Origin: Rodentolepis nana
Taxonomy: Eukaryota; Platyhelminthes; Cestoda; Cyclophyllidea; Hymenolepididae
Direction of reading: 5' to 3'
NCBI GenBank assembly: GCA_900617975.1
Contig: UZAE01012022.1
Location: 1-64,000, forward strand
DNA: 64,000 nt
A program made the position numbers and the translations under genes. Below, one piece after another: positions 12,403-25,662 of this stretch. Below the pieces are notes generated by a model. It was not told the origin of the DNA and did not search any database. It saw nothing but the letters and a program-made list of their open reading frames with translations. Numbering within the stretch: the first letter of the stretch is position 1; every line of letters begins with the position of its first letter.

Positions 12403-14820
12403 CGTTAGTACGTCTTCATTACTATATCCGCTGGGTGATGCATTTTAGGACACTCGTAACGGATCAGATGTGCAAATAAGAGAGCTCTTACAAAAATGAA
12501 TACTAAATGCCTAAAACTGCGATACATCTAATTGTGCATATATTTTTGACAACATTGACGGCATTCAAATGCAATCAATCATTGGTCACACTCGCCTGAG
12601 TCACAAATGCAAAGAAGCACCTATCGTTTCCGGTTCCCTTCACAGTAATTGTAATATTGAAAGCCACACACCTCCCCATCTGACTAATAAATTCCGAATA
12701 ACATTTTTTAATCGAATGAGCTAAATTAATAGAATAGATTTATACAGCATAGACTACTTTAAATAAAAATATCGCTTTCTACTTTCCTTCCCATAAACAC
12801 GTACTCATTCTCAAAAGTACTTTTAGTTAAAACTTTAGACAGCATATGTCGATCAACATCTGGCAGTCAGGAACGATAATTACGTCGTCAACGCAATCTC
12901 AACATTTAGGTCCAGATGTATGCGTGTATTTGTGTGGGCATAGATACCTGGCCTATTGCCAATCCCCACGGCGAGACATTGGCGGCCAAACATGACTGAA
13001 GTCTCATGAAGAAATACTTATAACTACATCTGATTTGCTAATCAATAAACTGAGATGACTTTTCCAGCCACCTTCAAACGGTTCCAGTGATATGAGGGCC
13101 ACTTCGCACAGAAGTCACTCCCTTAGTATTAAAATGTCATAACCCCGGACTTAGTTAATAAATATTAAAAAAAGGAAATACGTTTAATTAGATGAAAGAA
13201 GAGTTTAATTTCACCATAGCGAATTCCTATGATCTTATTTGAAGAGAGATTGTGCATAGCAAGTCTCTACATAAAGTTGTGTTACTCGGTGGAGACTAAC
13301 CATTAGGTAGAGAGGCATAAAATAGCTTATTTGCCTCAATAATTTTTGCTAAACAAGATAACGAGAGAACCTATTTTTAGAAGCACTCGCGCATTCCATC
13401 CTACAGTTAATATAAATGGCAGAAATCTGGGCAGAAAATCGAGAATGGTGCTTAACACAAAAGGAATATTAATAAGCCTGAAATAATTTACGTCTAAATG
13501 AGCACCAGGTGATAGGTATATTTGGGAAATTAGTTCCTGAGGTGAAACGTTAGGATGTAGATCAGTTCCCTTGGGAAAGACTTTATTAACAGTTAATTAT
13601 TACAATTTAGTTTAAAATCGCCTTAACAGAAATCGATTAACATAGTATCGTTCTTAGTAGCAATTCCGTCAAGGTTAAACCGCCGAATCTTTGGAGGGCT
13701 CTGGGGGGACACTTTCACCTTTAATGTGGCTTTATATTGATCATGCAGGCTTTGATTTGTGGATAAGACAGACACAAGGTAAAATGTAGGTAAAGTAAAC
13801 CATCTGAGATGAGGAGTTCAATTTTCTCACTATTCACAAAGAAATACATTGAATTGCTTTTTGAGATATCTGATGAATGTTTATGAAGAGCTGGTAGTTT
13901 AAAAATCATTAATTGACTGGAGTATGAGAATACTTGGTTGTTTTCAGATCACATTTTTTGCTTGAATTAAGGCGTCGGACAAATAGCTTTCCTCAGAGAG
14001 TTTCAGAATCTCTATGAAAAAATTAGTCTCTTCTACCTTACTTGTAAGTCTTTAAGGGCTGTTGTAATCACATTACTAAAAGGCTTTAAAAATCAGCACA
14101 AATTTGGTAAGAAGAAGCATCGTAACCTCTAAAATAATGTAACTCAAGTAGGATCGAAAGGCATCAAATATATTTCAAAAACTGAAGTATGAAAGGTTTC
14201 TAAAATTGGAGGCGGAGGAGGCACCATTGAAGCTCAAATGAGAAACGCAAATCCTGTCACCAAATCAATCAGTGTGGATGGCTATTCAGCTCAACGGTTG
14301 TTTTTCGACGGGGATGAGACCCGCGACACTACGTAATTGAATTCAAAAAGTAATTTAATTATCATAAGTTGTAAGGTAAAGTCTTTTATTTACAATGGAA
14401 AGAGTTGAAAAGCAAATGAGTGATACGACTAATAACTCAAGTAAATGAATAGATCAATAATCGTACCAAGAATCTCATGACTCATGAATTCTCAATCTAA
14501 AATTTTGGGGTAATACACTGAGAGGCATACGCCTTATGAGAAATAAGAGAATTCAGTTTTTCAGAAATTTGGCCAAAGTAGTACCCTTAGTAGTAGTATC
14601 CTTATTTTATAAATTTCTTCTGTTCGAGTCCCATCTTCCCATATTCTCTATGCTCAAATGTTTTCCCATAATCAAAACTAGCATGCGATATTCGCTTTTA
14701 CATGGATTATTAACCCTGTTCTACCTTATTTCCCAAATGGCTTGGGCGAAGGAATAGACTGAAGGGAAAAAGCCCTACTTTCTATTGTTAAAAAGAAAGA
14801 GAGTTAGCCCAGCGAGTGGG

Positions 14821-14864
<44 letters not shown>

Positions 14865-17800
14865 AGAGGGAGAGAGAGGAAAAGAAATGAAAGAAAGAAT
14901 AGTGCAAATAATAAGTTAAGCATGGAGTCTCCCAGACACTGGATTAGCTAATTAACTTCATTCCCCAAGCAATTTGCCTTATTAAAGGCTCTAAATAATC
15001 GCTGTTTGAGATGTGTGGGAGGTCTTGTGGTTCGATATATCCATCTCTCACTCGAGTTTGACAAGGGTAGGTCTACTCCAGCGGCTATTGACTAACTTTA
15101 AATAAACTAGTCTAGTTAATATTAAAGATAAGTACAAAACTAATAAAAAGCAATTGCGCCAGAAATAGGATCGCGCAAAATAATACAAGGCTGCTTGACT
15201 TGGCTGTGTTCATTGATTAACATATGCATTCAAAATGAAATACAACGGAAGTGTGATATATCGTTACTCCTTTGTAACAATATTTAAGTATTACACAACA
15301 GGCTGATCATTTTAGAGACCTTGCGGCTTACTAGCACCAGCCACATTTCGTTTATCGATTTATTCTAATTTTGGCCCATTGCTTCCGTATGATTCATCCT
15401 TCTTTCAGTAAGTTGTTCACTGTTTAATCACATGCCCTATCTCATAACTTAGGTGCATTATTAGAGAGGTTAACAATTTCTACTCGTTCTTCCTCTAACT
15501 TCAAATACCACCCTTTCTTCCTATTAGCCTTCATTATTCTAGAAATATATTCAAAGGCGGATCAGACAAAGTTCTTCTCTTCTTTATATTAATAGAAAGC
15601 TTAATTGCTCTACAATTAAATTTCATAATCTATTTAAATGCAATAGAAACTCCATTTTAAAGTAAAACTTGATTTTATGTCTTAGTAAAAAGATTTAATC
15701 CACATCTTTTCATTCACAATATATACATATTTGCTCTATTCATTCTCATGACATATTTTCTTGGCAAATTCGACACAAGGGAGGAAGATCTTATCTCCTT
15801 TCTATTAGCGGAAAATGAAAATTCACGCTAATCAAGATGGAAGTGGATTAATACAAACTAAGGGAGAATTTATCAATAATCTAAAACCTCATCAGTAAAG
15901 TAGTTCAATTTAATAAATAAAAATTATATGAAAATAAAATAGCTCATATTGTAGAAATCTCTGACTTAACTCATCACCGGGCATGGCCCATTGTTATTTC
16001 AAACTAAATGCTATGAATGGGAGTCAAGTGCTTCCTGAACTCTAAGAATGCTAGCCTTAAATTGTGCCCTGAAATCATAGCAGAGCCTTTTTGGAGAACC
16101 TCTCGATAAATCAATACGAACCACAGTACATACTCTTCTGAGCTGAATTGGCAAGAGCTTATACTCCCTACCTATTGAATTGTACTTTCGTTTATCCGAA
16201 TATCATTACTTATATCAGTTCTGCAAATAGAAGAGCTTATTTTTAAATGAGTCCCATTTAGAAACGACAATGAAGAAGAAGAATAAACATCTGAATGTGA
16301 AGGAATTAGGCAGCATTATAGGAAATACGTAATTTGCCACAAGAACTTTAAGGGCAAGTTGTATTTTTTTTCATAAGAAAGTCGAAAAGCAGCTTGAACC
16401 TAAATCAAATAACCGGATAACATTTTCTGCTTTGATCTGAGTGAAATTTAAAAAAAACACCAATTCTTCGCCATCGAAGGGGACAAAACGATATCTTCAC
16501 CAGCTTACTAACAAATTTTCCAGAAGTTAGATTTGAATTATTGAAAAAAACGATTTCAGTATATTAATTCACTCACAAATGGTTCGACTTAATTTAACTT
16601 TTGAAATTATATTCAAATTAATAATTCAACTTAAAGGTTTTAACTTATGAGCATGAGAACTTGATTGAAACAGTCTCCAGGCAAGGTAGCAAACAATTGT
16701 CTGAGGGGATAAGTGAAATCACATGACCTGGCGAATCCGTATTTAACTTAAGCTAAGTACAGTTTAAATTACTTTAATTCTCTAAATCTGCTCCTCCTCA
16801 GTCTTTTCTTTGTATGGCCCCTTCGCCAACCCCTTAAATGACCCAATTTAACTTAGATGTATTGAGAGACAAAAAATTAAAGGGAGGAACTTAATTCAAT
16901 TCTCCAAGCCTAATATAATTTATGTCTATGAAAGAAAAAAAGATAATTAGATAAGTTGCTTTCTTATGTACTCCCAAAAAAGTTCCTTGTTTGAGAAATA
17001 AAAGTATTTAAATAACACTATTAAAAGCAGTTTTTTGTTAGGGAATAATATTAAATATTCAATGGATTTGGCTGCTTTAAAACTTCGCATTGTCATTTGG
17101 AGGGAAATTCAAATTACTTTTTTTGGCATATTTACAAAGAACTGATGGTTATAGAATACGGGGTTCATGGATTAAACTAATTTTATTCAGGCCAAGAATG
17201 GGCAACTACACTAAATGTTACAATATCTTCTATCCTTTTGAGCTTGCCCACCTTTTGATCCTCCCATTCGGGAAAGTCTGCTCTATCATGTTAGCCTTTG
17301 CTAAGATTATCAGCCTGGTAAAGAGATTTACAAGTCTATTTACGTCCGGCTTCCTAAGCACCTTTTTTGTCAGAACTAGTGCCACTTAAATGGGATGACT
17401 ATAGTAGGGAGATCAGGTGGAATTTCCATATACTTGCTTCATTTTGTAATGTAAATATTTCTCAAAAATAGCCTTAAGAAAATAGATATGAAATCTCTCA
17501 TTTTATCAGGTTTGCGCATAAAATTTCGATAGTTGGTGAAGCTAATCACTTCCTCCTAAGACATGAAACAACAATAATATCTTTGAAGCTCACAGCAATT
17601 TCATTTATGCAAGCAAAAAAATCGTTGAAAGTTTCCCTGAAATTGTTTAGTTTAATTAGTAGCAGGATATCAAAGCATTAAATGTTCTGCTAAGTCAAGT
17701 CACAATAGCCTCAGATAACATTCGTCATCCGAGGTGGTCAGGATGCGATTTCAAGGGGGATACCGTTGAGTAACGGGGTCTGCAACCCTTCATAAAAATT

Positions 17801-18980
17801 AAATTCGGCAAAAAAATTATTGCCATGACAATTGTGGGGCTTTGAAAAACCTTTCCTAACTGTACATGCCATGGGAGTTAGTAGGATCCCTTTTAATTAT
17901 TAAACAGTCTTGAAAGGTATCGATAAATTTAGATAACTTTGCCATTCAAGACCCATGTCGTTTTCATTTCATCGTTGAGTAAATGACTTCCTGAGACCTT
18001 ATGTGAAACTTGAAATGGAATCATAATAATTTGAGTCTATTAAAGGATCTTAATTTATTTGAATTCAGGAAGGATCTTCACATACGTTTTCCTTCACATC
18101 CTCATACTGGAGAATATTTGATGATCCTATTACAGCGCATGATCAGAATTTATAATGCCTAGAGGGTTTATCTGCTCATAGCAATACCTGGGACGCCTAA
18201 AACCCCCCACCCCGCCGAGATACTAAGAAGACTCCAGTTTGTCCAAAGTTAAAAGTGTGACCGAATTCGATTGTTGGGCTAATAATAAACAGACTGTTGT
18301 TGGGGCGTTTGCACATCAAAGAATATAAACAGACAGAAGATTTAGATTTAGGTCAGGCCAATGTTGTGACTTGAATGAAAAGCAGACAATGCGGGGCGCG
18401 GTAATAAAGGTGACAATTGGTTCATTAGGTAAAACTATCTCAACCAATCTCATTCTCTGTTTTTTTTCAGAACTTATTGCAGTTTGATTCACTTAGCAAA
18501 CTTCTACGTCTAGGTACACAGCTGAACGTTTAATCGCTTTAGTTTGTTTATTTAATGAAATTTAATAGAAAATTTAATGCTTCTACCTTCCAACGATATG
18601 AATTGAGAAATTGAAGTAATGCTTTACATTATTAGATTGGTCTTACCTAACAACGATATAATTTCCATTCAAATGACGAGTTAATCGAATAAAACTTCAA
18701 TAGAATTGTAGATATTTTGTCGTGAAGGCTTTATTAATCATATTCTCCAAACAGTGATGAAGCAGGCCCAGGGAGATGAATGGAGGGGGGGGGGGGTAAG
18801 GGAGAACGCGAGAGGGAGAGAGTCGCAGGAATGAGCATGCTCGTGTATGCCGATTAGGGCAGATGAGGGGTATTTTCGGTATGCTCCAAGTTTTATTGCA
18901 CTCACCTCTAATAAACCAGCGTGAATACTACTAAGTGCGCAAACATGGGGCTTAGGTAGGGAGCAGGTTAGACTCGCCCA
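12403..18980. other. No gene recognised
   Basis: Long unique AT-rich stretch. Contains the GA array and a 12-base G run (18785-18796) that opens a somewhat GC-richer segment leading into the possible zinc-finger relic. Frames at 14536-14757 and 17090-17389 are hydrophobic but without family motifs. Confidence 0.5.
14821..14886. repeat. Microsatellite (GA)n with GGGA interruptions
   Basis: A purine-only tract of about 65 bases. Confidence 0.95.
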
Positions 18981-18987
18981 AGAGCAA

Positions 18988-19236
18988 TTGCAGAGACGGA
19001 GAGAGAGGGAGAGAGAGAAGAACTCAAGAAGCCCCTGCACAAACACTTACTCACAAACAAAAGGCGCTAACGACACAGCGCAGCCTCCAAAATGGCTTAA
19101 GTGCTCGCTGTGTGTCGAAATTGGGGAGAAAAACTGCATTTGCGCTGAAAGCGTCTTAATGCAGGCGTATAAAAAGCCATTCCACACACACAACAGCCTT
19201 AAGTGCCATATCACATGTAATAGTGTGGAGAAATAA
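18988..19236 (+). pseudogene. Possible C2H2 zinc-finger relic
   Basis: The frame from about 19090 reads WLKCSLCVEIGEKNCICAES, then VLMQAYKKPFHTHNSLKCHI and TCNSVEK. Two stretches echo the C2H2 linker: EIGEKNCICAES resembles HTGEKPFxCxxC, and SLKCHITCNSVEK resembles SLKRHIRTHSGEK with several cysteine/histidine positions changed. Right after GEK-like VEK a stop interrupts. The upstream part (QRRREREREK) is only translated GA-repeat. This is weak evidence from pattern alone; a chance resemblance is possible. Confidence 0.25.
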
Positions 19237-19259
19237 ATGTCGCTATCAACTTCTTCCAC

Positions 19260-19925
19260 GCTTATTCTAGTACATTTAACAATGGTCGATTTGAATTTGA
19301 GATATGGGTAACCGAGTTGAAATTATTATCCCCATAAAAGAAACATTTCCAGCTCGCACTCATTTGTTTTTATTTAAATAGCTTTAGTTGAACGAGGCCT
19401 CAATAATCTCAAGAGAATGTGGTATGTTTAAGCTTTCACCATCAAAGTCAAAGTTTAAATTTACCATATTCTTAATCCTTTGGGTTAGTAGACTTAATAA
19501 AATTTGCAAGAAAATTATCAGCATCACAATTATAGGCAAAATCGATATTTTGAGAAAAAGAAGCGATTCAAAGTCAAATAACATTTAATCTTCTTGCTAT
19601 ATTTGTATTGACTCTATCTGATGTGTCTTCTATGACATATGCCAACTTGTGTTGGCCGACAACTTTTCCAAATTTCCCCTCCGACCCTAGATTTCTTATT
19701 CTCTTCCAATCAAAAATTTAGAGAAGGGTTTCCTACATGATTCCTTATATATTCCTGCAGTTTCCTCGATATTTTATTAAAAAGGTGCAGGACATGTAAT
19801 GCGTCTGCAAACACCAGACTACTCGGAATGAAAAGGTGTTGTCGACAGCATTCTACTTAAGCGAACTTACTTCAAACATCGAAACTTTCATATGTGTCAC
19901 CTTTCACTCTCTAACTAAGACAAGA
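19260..19925. other. No gene recognised
   Basis: AT-rich DNA. Complementary open frames on the two strands near 19390-19585 are a base-composition effect. Confidence 0.5.
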
Positions 19926-20250
19926 TATTTATTTATTTTAAATGGCAGGCGTTTTGATAGTTGTCATTAGCCATTTAGATGACTTCGAGCTTCACAGAGG
20001 GAAGGTTCATCAAAGTAACAGAAAGTCGAGGAGTGGGGAACAGAAGAGCGATTCACCGATGTAAGAGACAGACAGACACAAAGGCAGAGAAAAGGTAAGA
20101 TGAGTACTGTGGAAGTGGTCGAATATGACATACAGTGGGGTCATGACAGTTTGAAGTCAGAAGTCAACTGCCGAATAATAGACTTTTTTGCCGTATAAGT
20201 ATACGTTGCCAAGGGTGAACCTCGTGGAGGTAAGTCTATCGCACACCCCT
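19926..20250 (-). repeat. S-rep copy 4
   Basis: Full-length antisense copy from atttatttattttaaatggc to gcacacccct. The head hairpin is paired (CGTAT-AAGT-ATACG on +). The + strand carries GAG|GTAAGT at 20229/20230. Confidence 0.85.
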
Positions 20251-20801
20251 TAAGACAAGATAAATATTGTTGCATATGAGCCTCATATTTACTTAAATAA
20301 GGTCGACATTTTCACTATCTTACGGCATTAATGGCTTCCTACTACTTCCACTTCACTACCTCAAATATCTACATCTGATGACTATTGTTTCTTCAAATTA
20401 GCACTATTGTGATTGGAATATCTTTCGAGAATTGAAATAATCCCTCATGCAGCCCGTTTCGACTAAACAGCGAAAAAACATTGCATCACAACAGTAATTT
20501 CCGTCAAAGTTTAGGCGATGAAATGGCAGCGAGGACTTAGTTTGATGTCATTGGGGAATACGAGGAACCAATTCACCAGTGGAAATAAGTTTCCAAGTTC
20601 AAGATTCATGCACTATATTTTAGAGTAGCAGTAAACGTAGACAATCCAATGTACTTTAATTATTATGACACAGAAGATTGCTTTTTGGGAATAAAACATA
20701 GGAAACAATCACCCAATTTTGAAGGACAAGTGCTATGTCTACAGTGGTTGGGTTTTGGATATTTCATTTCGGATAATAGACTTTAAGGGCACGAAGGCAA
20801 C

Positions 20802-21140
20802 ATTTATTTATTTATATCAAATGGCAGTCGTTTTGATAGTTAGCATTAGCCCTTTAGTTGACTTCAGGCTTCAGAGAGAGGAGGAGGAACGTCAAAGTGA
20901 CAAAAAAAAGTCGAGCGGGGGGGGGGGGAACAGAAGAGTGTTTTAAAGATGTAAAAGAGACAGACACAAAATTAGATGAAAGGTGAGGTGAATACTTTGG
21001 AAGTGGTCTAATATGACATACAGTTGGGTCATAGTAGTTTGAGCTCAGAAGTCAACTGCCGGTTTATAGACTTTTTTTTGCCATTTGGGTTTACGTTGCT
21101 CAGGGTGCACCACGTGGAGCTAAGTCTATCGTACACCCCA
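20802..21140 (-). repeat. S-rep copy 5, with internal poly-G
   Basis: Full-length antisense copy about 550 bases after copy 4, in the same orientation. A 12-base G run (20917-20928) sits inside, at the place where other copies have a shorter G-rich stretch. The splice-donor-like site is mutated (GAG|CTAAGT). Confidence 0.85.
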
Positions 21141-23022
21141 CGAAGTCAACATCGTATCACATAACACTTCTATTTTAGATCACCAGACCTATAAATGTAA
21201 CGAGTGCGAAGCTTGAATAGGACTATCCACGTGCCCTTCAGAAATTTGATTACTTCTTAAATTCATTCTTGCTGAAATGAAACATACTGGTGGATCCATC
21301 TATGTTTGAGAAAAAAAAATATGCTGATGAAACCACTTTTCCAGTTGGATATAAGCACATGGGGAAGAAATCGATGACGCAAATTTCCCTTCTTGCATTT
21401 CCCCTCTATTCCAAAGTCAAGACTCTTCCACGAATTGATCTGATTTAAAAATTGTCTTGAAAATGACAAAATTGTAATTGAACGCATTATGGCTCGTAGA
21501 CCACTCCCCATAACAAGCCTTGTCGAATTCTTAAATTGGATATAGTCTTTATAGAAAATTGTTCTATAAGAGAAGTAGAATTCAGTTTTATAATAATAGA
21601 TGATTCTGTGAGAGAATTTGAGCAAAGAAGTAAGCGTAAGTCAGTCCAAATTGAGCGTAGTTTCAACATCAAGGTGCATTCAGGGGAACAATTTTCTAAA
21701 GTTTTACATCAAGTAAATTAATTATCCTCAGCGCATTAACCAATCGGTCTATCGGCCTTAAATAAATGAGTTAAATATGATATTTCTTGTATATATGGCA
21801 CATTTTATTAGTAACTAAGGCATAGTTGCTTTAATGTTGAATATCAACAGTCCTAACTACATCTAAACGATTCTTTCTTGGAAAAAAATTCGTCTCGTAT
21901 AAACTCATCGTTTCATCTAACGCATCTCAACAATATCTGGAGGCAGAGTGTAGAGAGAGAGATATGGAGTACAATGTCTAATGTGAACTATGCTTACAAC
22001 AAAGTTTATAAGTAAATGAAAACAGTTAACAGAACTTTGAATGAATATTTATAGCTAGTTAGGTGAGAAAGTCGCACGACCGCACCTTCGCATGAGTTTC
22101 CTTGATTATGACATTTCAGCATTGTTACTCCACAGTGTGATACAAAATTTTTTTCAAATCCAATAGTACTTTCAACTAAAGTAAACGTTCCAATGGACTT
22201 TAAACTTGCCTTTAGTATCTACGAGGTATTTGAACTCTGTTATAACAGCAAAAAACTACGGAATAAGATCCAGAGCAGATGGAAGGAAATTGAAGTTATA
22301 ATCATCAAATTGTGCTATTTAAGGCACTGTATTTATTGCTGTATTAATTGCGTTAAGCTATGCACAGGCATGTGCTTGGGTTTATGATAGAGGTAATTTT
22401 ATTAAATACTTATGCAGTTAACTATACGTATTCATAATAAAAACGATCGAAATCAACCAATCCATTGTTTCATGTCTCCTCTCCTTTAAAGCGAGTTACG
22501 AAATATATTGTTTCGAGAATAATAGACACAGTCCTTTGTCGTAATTATTTCAATTTCAGGCAAAGCGGTGTACAAAAAGTGGTCCAGTTGCCGCAAATGA
22601 GGAAATAATTGGAGGCCGGGGGGGGGGGGGGGGGGGGGGGTGGGAGAGGGATGGGAGGGGAGGTGAACATGGAGATGCAGGTTCAGTCAAATGGACAAAT
22701 GCAAAGTGCATCCATTCACCCCTCCCAAATCTCTACAAACATTCAATTATCATAAATTTCTTTAGTAAATTTAGGGAATTCTGTCTTTGTATGAAATGCT
22801 TACTAAAGGCAGTATGGACATTCTGTCAGACACTCATGCAGTTTGAAAGAGATGAAATTATCTGCAAGCAAAGAAGATTATGATTCCCTGAAATGGATTA
22901 TCCACATTTCTTTAGGTCTAAAATATGCTACTCAATTTTCCTCTTATTTACTGGTATGGGCAGTTTCGATTGGCCATTCTAGGTAAGAGGTTAATGGGTA
23001 TTTGGAGGGGGGGGGGAACAAT
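21141..23022. other. No gene recognised
   Basis: Includes a 120-residue minus-strand frame (21263-21625), rich in Phe, Tyr, Ile and Arg, with no known motif and with overlapping open frames on both strands; I regard it as chance. Holds the 23-base G run. Confidence 0.45.
22618..22640 (+). repeat. Poly-G tract, 23 bases
   Basis: The longest unbroken G run in the window, followed by further G-rich sequence to about 22662. Confidence 0.95.
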
Positions 23023-23331
23023 TTTATTTATTTGTATCAAATGGCAGGCTTTATGATATTCTTAATTAGCCATTTAATTGACTTCGGGTAGGAGTATCAA
23101 AGTCACAGAAAGTCGAGAGGGGAACAAAAGAAGGATTCACGGATATAAGAGAGACAGACGCAAAGTTAGAGAAAAAAGGAAAGGAGAGTACTGTGAGAGT
23201 GGTGGAATATGACATACGATGGGGCCATGGTAGTTTGAAATTAGAAATCAACTGCCAGTTTATAGACTTCTTCGCTGCATGATTATACGTTGCAGAGTGC
23301 ACAACGTGGAGGTAAGTCTATCGCGCACCTC
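23023..23331 (-). repeat. S-rep copy 6
   Basis: Antisense copy from tttatttatttgtatcaaat to tcgcgcacctc. The tail stem and head hairpin are both eroded, but GAG|GTAAGT is kept on the + strand. It follows a 10-base G run. Confidence 0.82.
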
Positions 23332-25662
23332 GGCAGTAAAATATTAGGAAAGTCATAATTGACAAAAGTTGGAAACACGCAATAACCTCCGTTCCATCGA
23401 CAAATTTGAACGATATATTCCAATGAATTAAAAAGGTACCGTTGAAAACTCTATATCCTAGAGCTGCCTAATATTTGGCACATATATGAACGACGATTTT
23501 ACCACCTCAAATTTTCTAACCGTTACCATCGAAGATTATTTTGGCAGAGAATATCTATCGTAAGTAACCTATCTTCAATGCGTAAAACTTTTATGTCTGT
23601 GATAATCAATATTTTCAAAGCATTAATATTTGCGCATGCGATTTCTTAGGGGATACAATCAAACGGTCAAACGCCATTTAATCATCAAATTTTCTCCCAT
23701 ACAAAGCAAACTGTCATATGGAGTAAACTGACCAGGCGATTCTAGAATCTAAGCTCTTAATGCAATTAAGATTTGACTTTGCTAAGTCTCATAATTATCG
23801 AAGCTTTCATTGAAAGGAGGATTACGTGGCAACTTTGGACCATTGGAACTGAGCTTCACCAAGAAAAGAAATGGAGAAAAGTTTGAGCGTTGATTGTGGG
23901 GGGGGGGGTTATTGAGAGAGAGAGGCCGAAGGTGAGTATGTTGTGGTGTGGAGGGGATCGATTGATATGGTACGTGAGTAAATGCTTACCTTTATGTAAG
24001 AAACAGAGTGAAGAGAATGCTCTTTTAAGCAATACAAAGCGCTAACTCATATACCTCAGTTTAGAGGCGAATGCGCCATTGGACCCTTTATGGAGAGTCC
24101 AGAACGCCTGCACAGCAGACCTTTTGAGTTATAGGGCATGAAAAATTTAGTCGGAAAAAGGAAGTCGCTATGAGGAAAAGGGAGCCATTAGGGATTGGTT
24201 AAAATATTGTTAACTCTCAGAAAACGCTTAAGACAAATACGCAAACTGCCTTAGATAATTAATCGTTCCATTCAGCTCTGGTGAGCGTTTGAAGTGGATT
24301 CATTAAAAAGTTTTTGGTCTACGAGCATGATGTTTAAAATTTGCTGTTCGTGGGTATGCGGTGGAAATTTATACCAACTTTGCAAGTACTCACGAGACGG
24401 CATAAAACCTTCACCCTAAATCTAATAAATAAACAATTTCTTGAAATCCTCAGACTTTGTTCCCCTCTTTTACTACTAGTCCAGGCTATTGATTGATTTC
24501 AAATTTAAGAAGCTTTCCCACTTCCCAATTGTCATACATTTACTACGGGTAATCAGTAAAAAAATACATAAAAAATAAATATAAAATAGATATATAATTT
24601 TTTACGTCACCTGGTCCGAATTCATCGTTGCCGTTGCCAGGTATGAATCTTGTCGACTGTATCTATGACACCAGAGCTTAGGGCTCAAAGCATTTGCTTT
24701 ATTGCGAATGTTTTGTAAATGTAAACATGGCATTACTAAAGCCAAAAATGGTTAAGTGATTGCTAAATGATTTATTGACATTTAATAGTGACATTTTATA
24801 ATACATTAGTTTTGTTTCATCTTCGAATCATCTCATCGGCATCGATCGCTCTAATTACAAGTACCTATTATTAGTAGGATTTCACCCCATCTATTGCACT
24901 TACCTTGTTGCCCATATTCAGTCACTAACCCGATTTCTAATTAGGATTAAATTGAAGATGGCGGTAAGGCTATTTTTAGATGTCAATATACCCGTTAGGT
25001 CTCATGAGTGCCGTGAAATTCTGTCAACTACTCATTTAGTAGCAGAAAGCTCAAATTGTGTCATGCACTACATTTCATCGATGTATTGATAAGTGAATCA
25101 TTCCCACTAGCCAAAACTTCAAAGGGCATCTGACTGCAGATGGATTTGTGTGGAAATCTTGATAACAGAACTGGAACCTCCAATTTTATGGTCCTCTTCC
25201 CAAGAAAATTCTGTACCGCTGTCCAAATAGTATCTTTGATGTGAATTTTACTCTAAATGAACTGAAAAATGAGTTTAATTCAAATTAAGTTACGCAGACA
25301 TCTCGATTTGAAAGGGGAAAATATCTTTATTTGGTTAAATGTTACTTTTAGACACTCAATCGTCATGCTTGTCTCAGTTTATCTCATGACTAATCCGGAT
25401 GTCAGCCCAAACCCCACATCAAGGAAAACCTAGATTAACTTTTTTCCCTGATGGGTAAATAGACCTTGAATCCAAGGCCAGAAGTGCCAGTAAGATAGCC
25501 TATGCAGAGTTAATTTTAGACTAATATATCTTCACGCCTGCGCGGGCGCGCCAAGCAAAAATGACACAATCACTAATAATCAAATTAGCTGGAGCAAAAT
25601 CGTCTGCCGAATTTTCGTTTTGCCGCCAGTTATGACTAAGATGTTTTCTCATCCAATATATA
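23332..25662. other. No gene recognised
   Basis: AT-rich DNA with an 11-base G run at 23898-23908, up to the TA target site of the mariner. Confidence 0.5.

Noticed and set aside
21263..21625. 120-residue minus-strand open frame, the longest outside clear genes and transposons
   Set aside because: No family motif, composition follows AT-rich DNA, and other frames on both strands are open in the same place; treated as chance.
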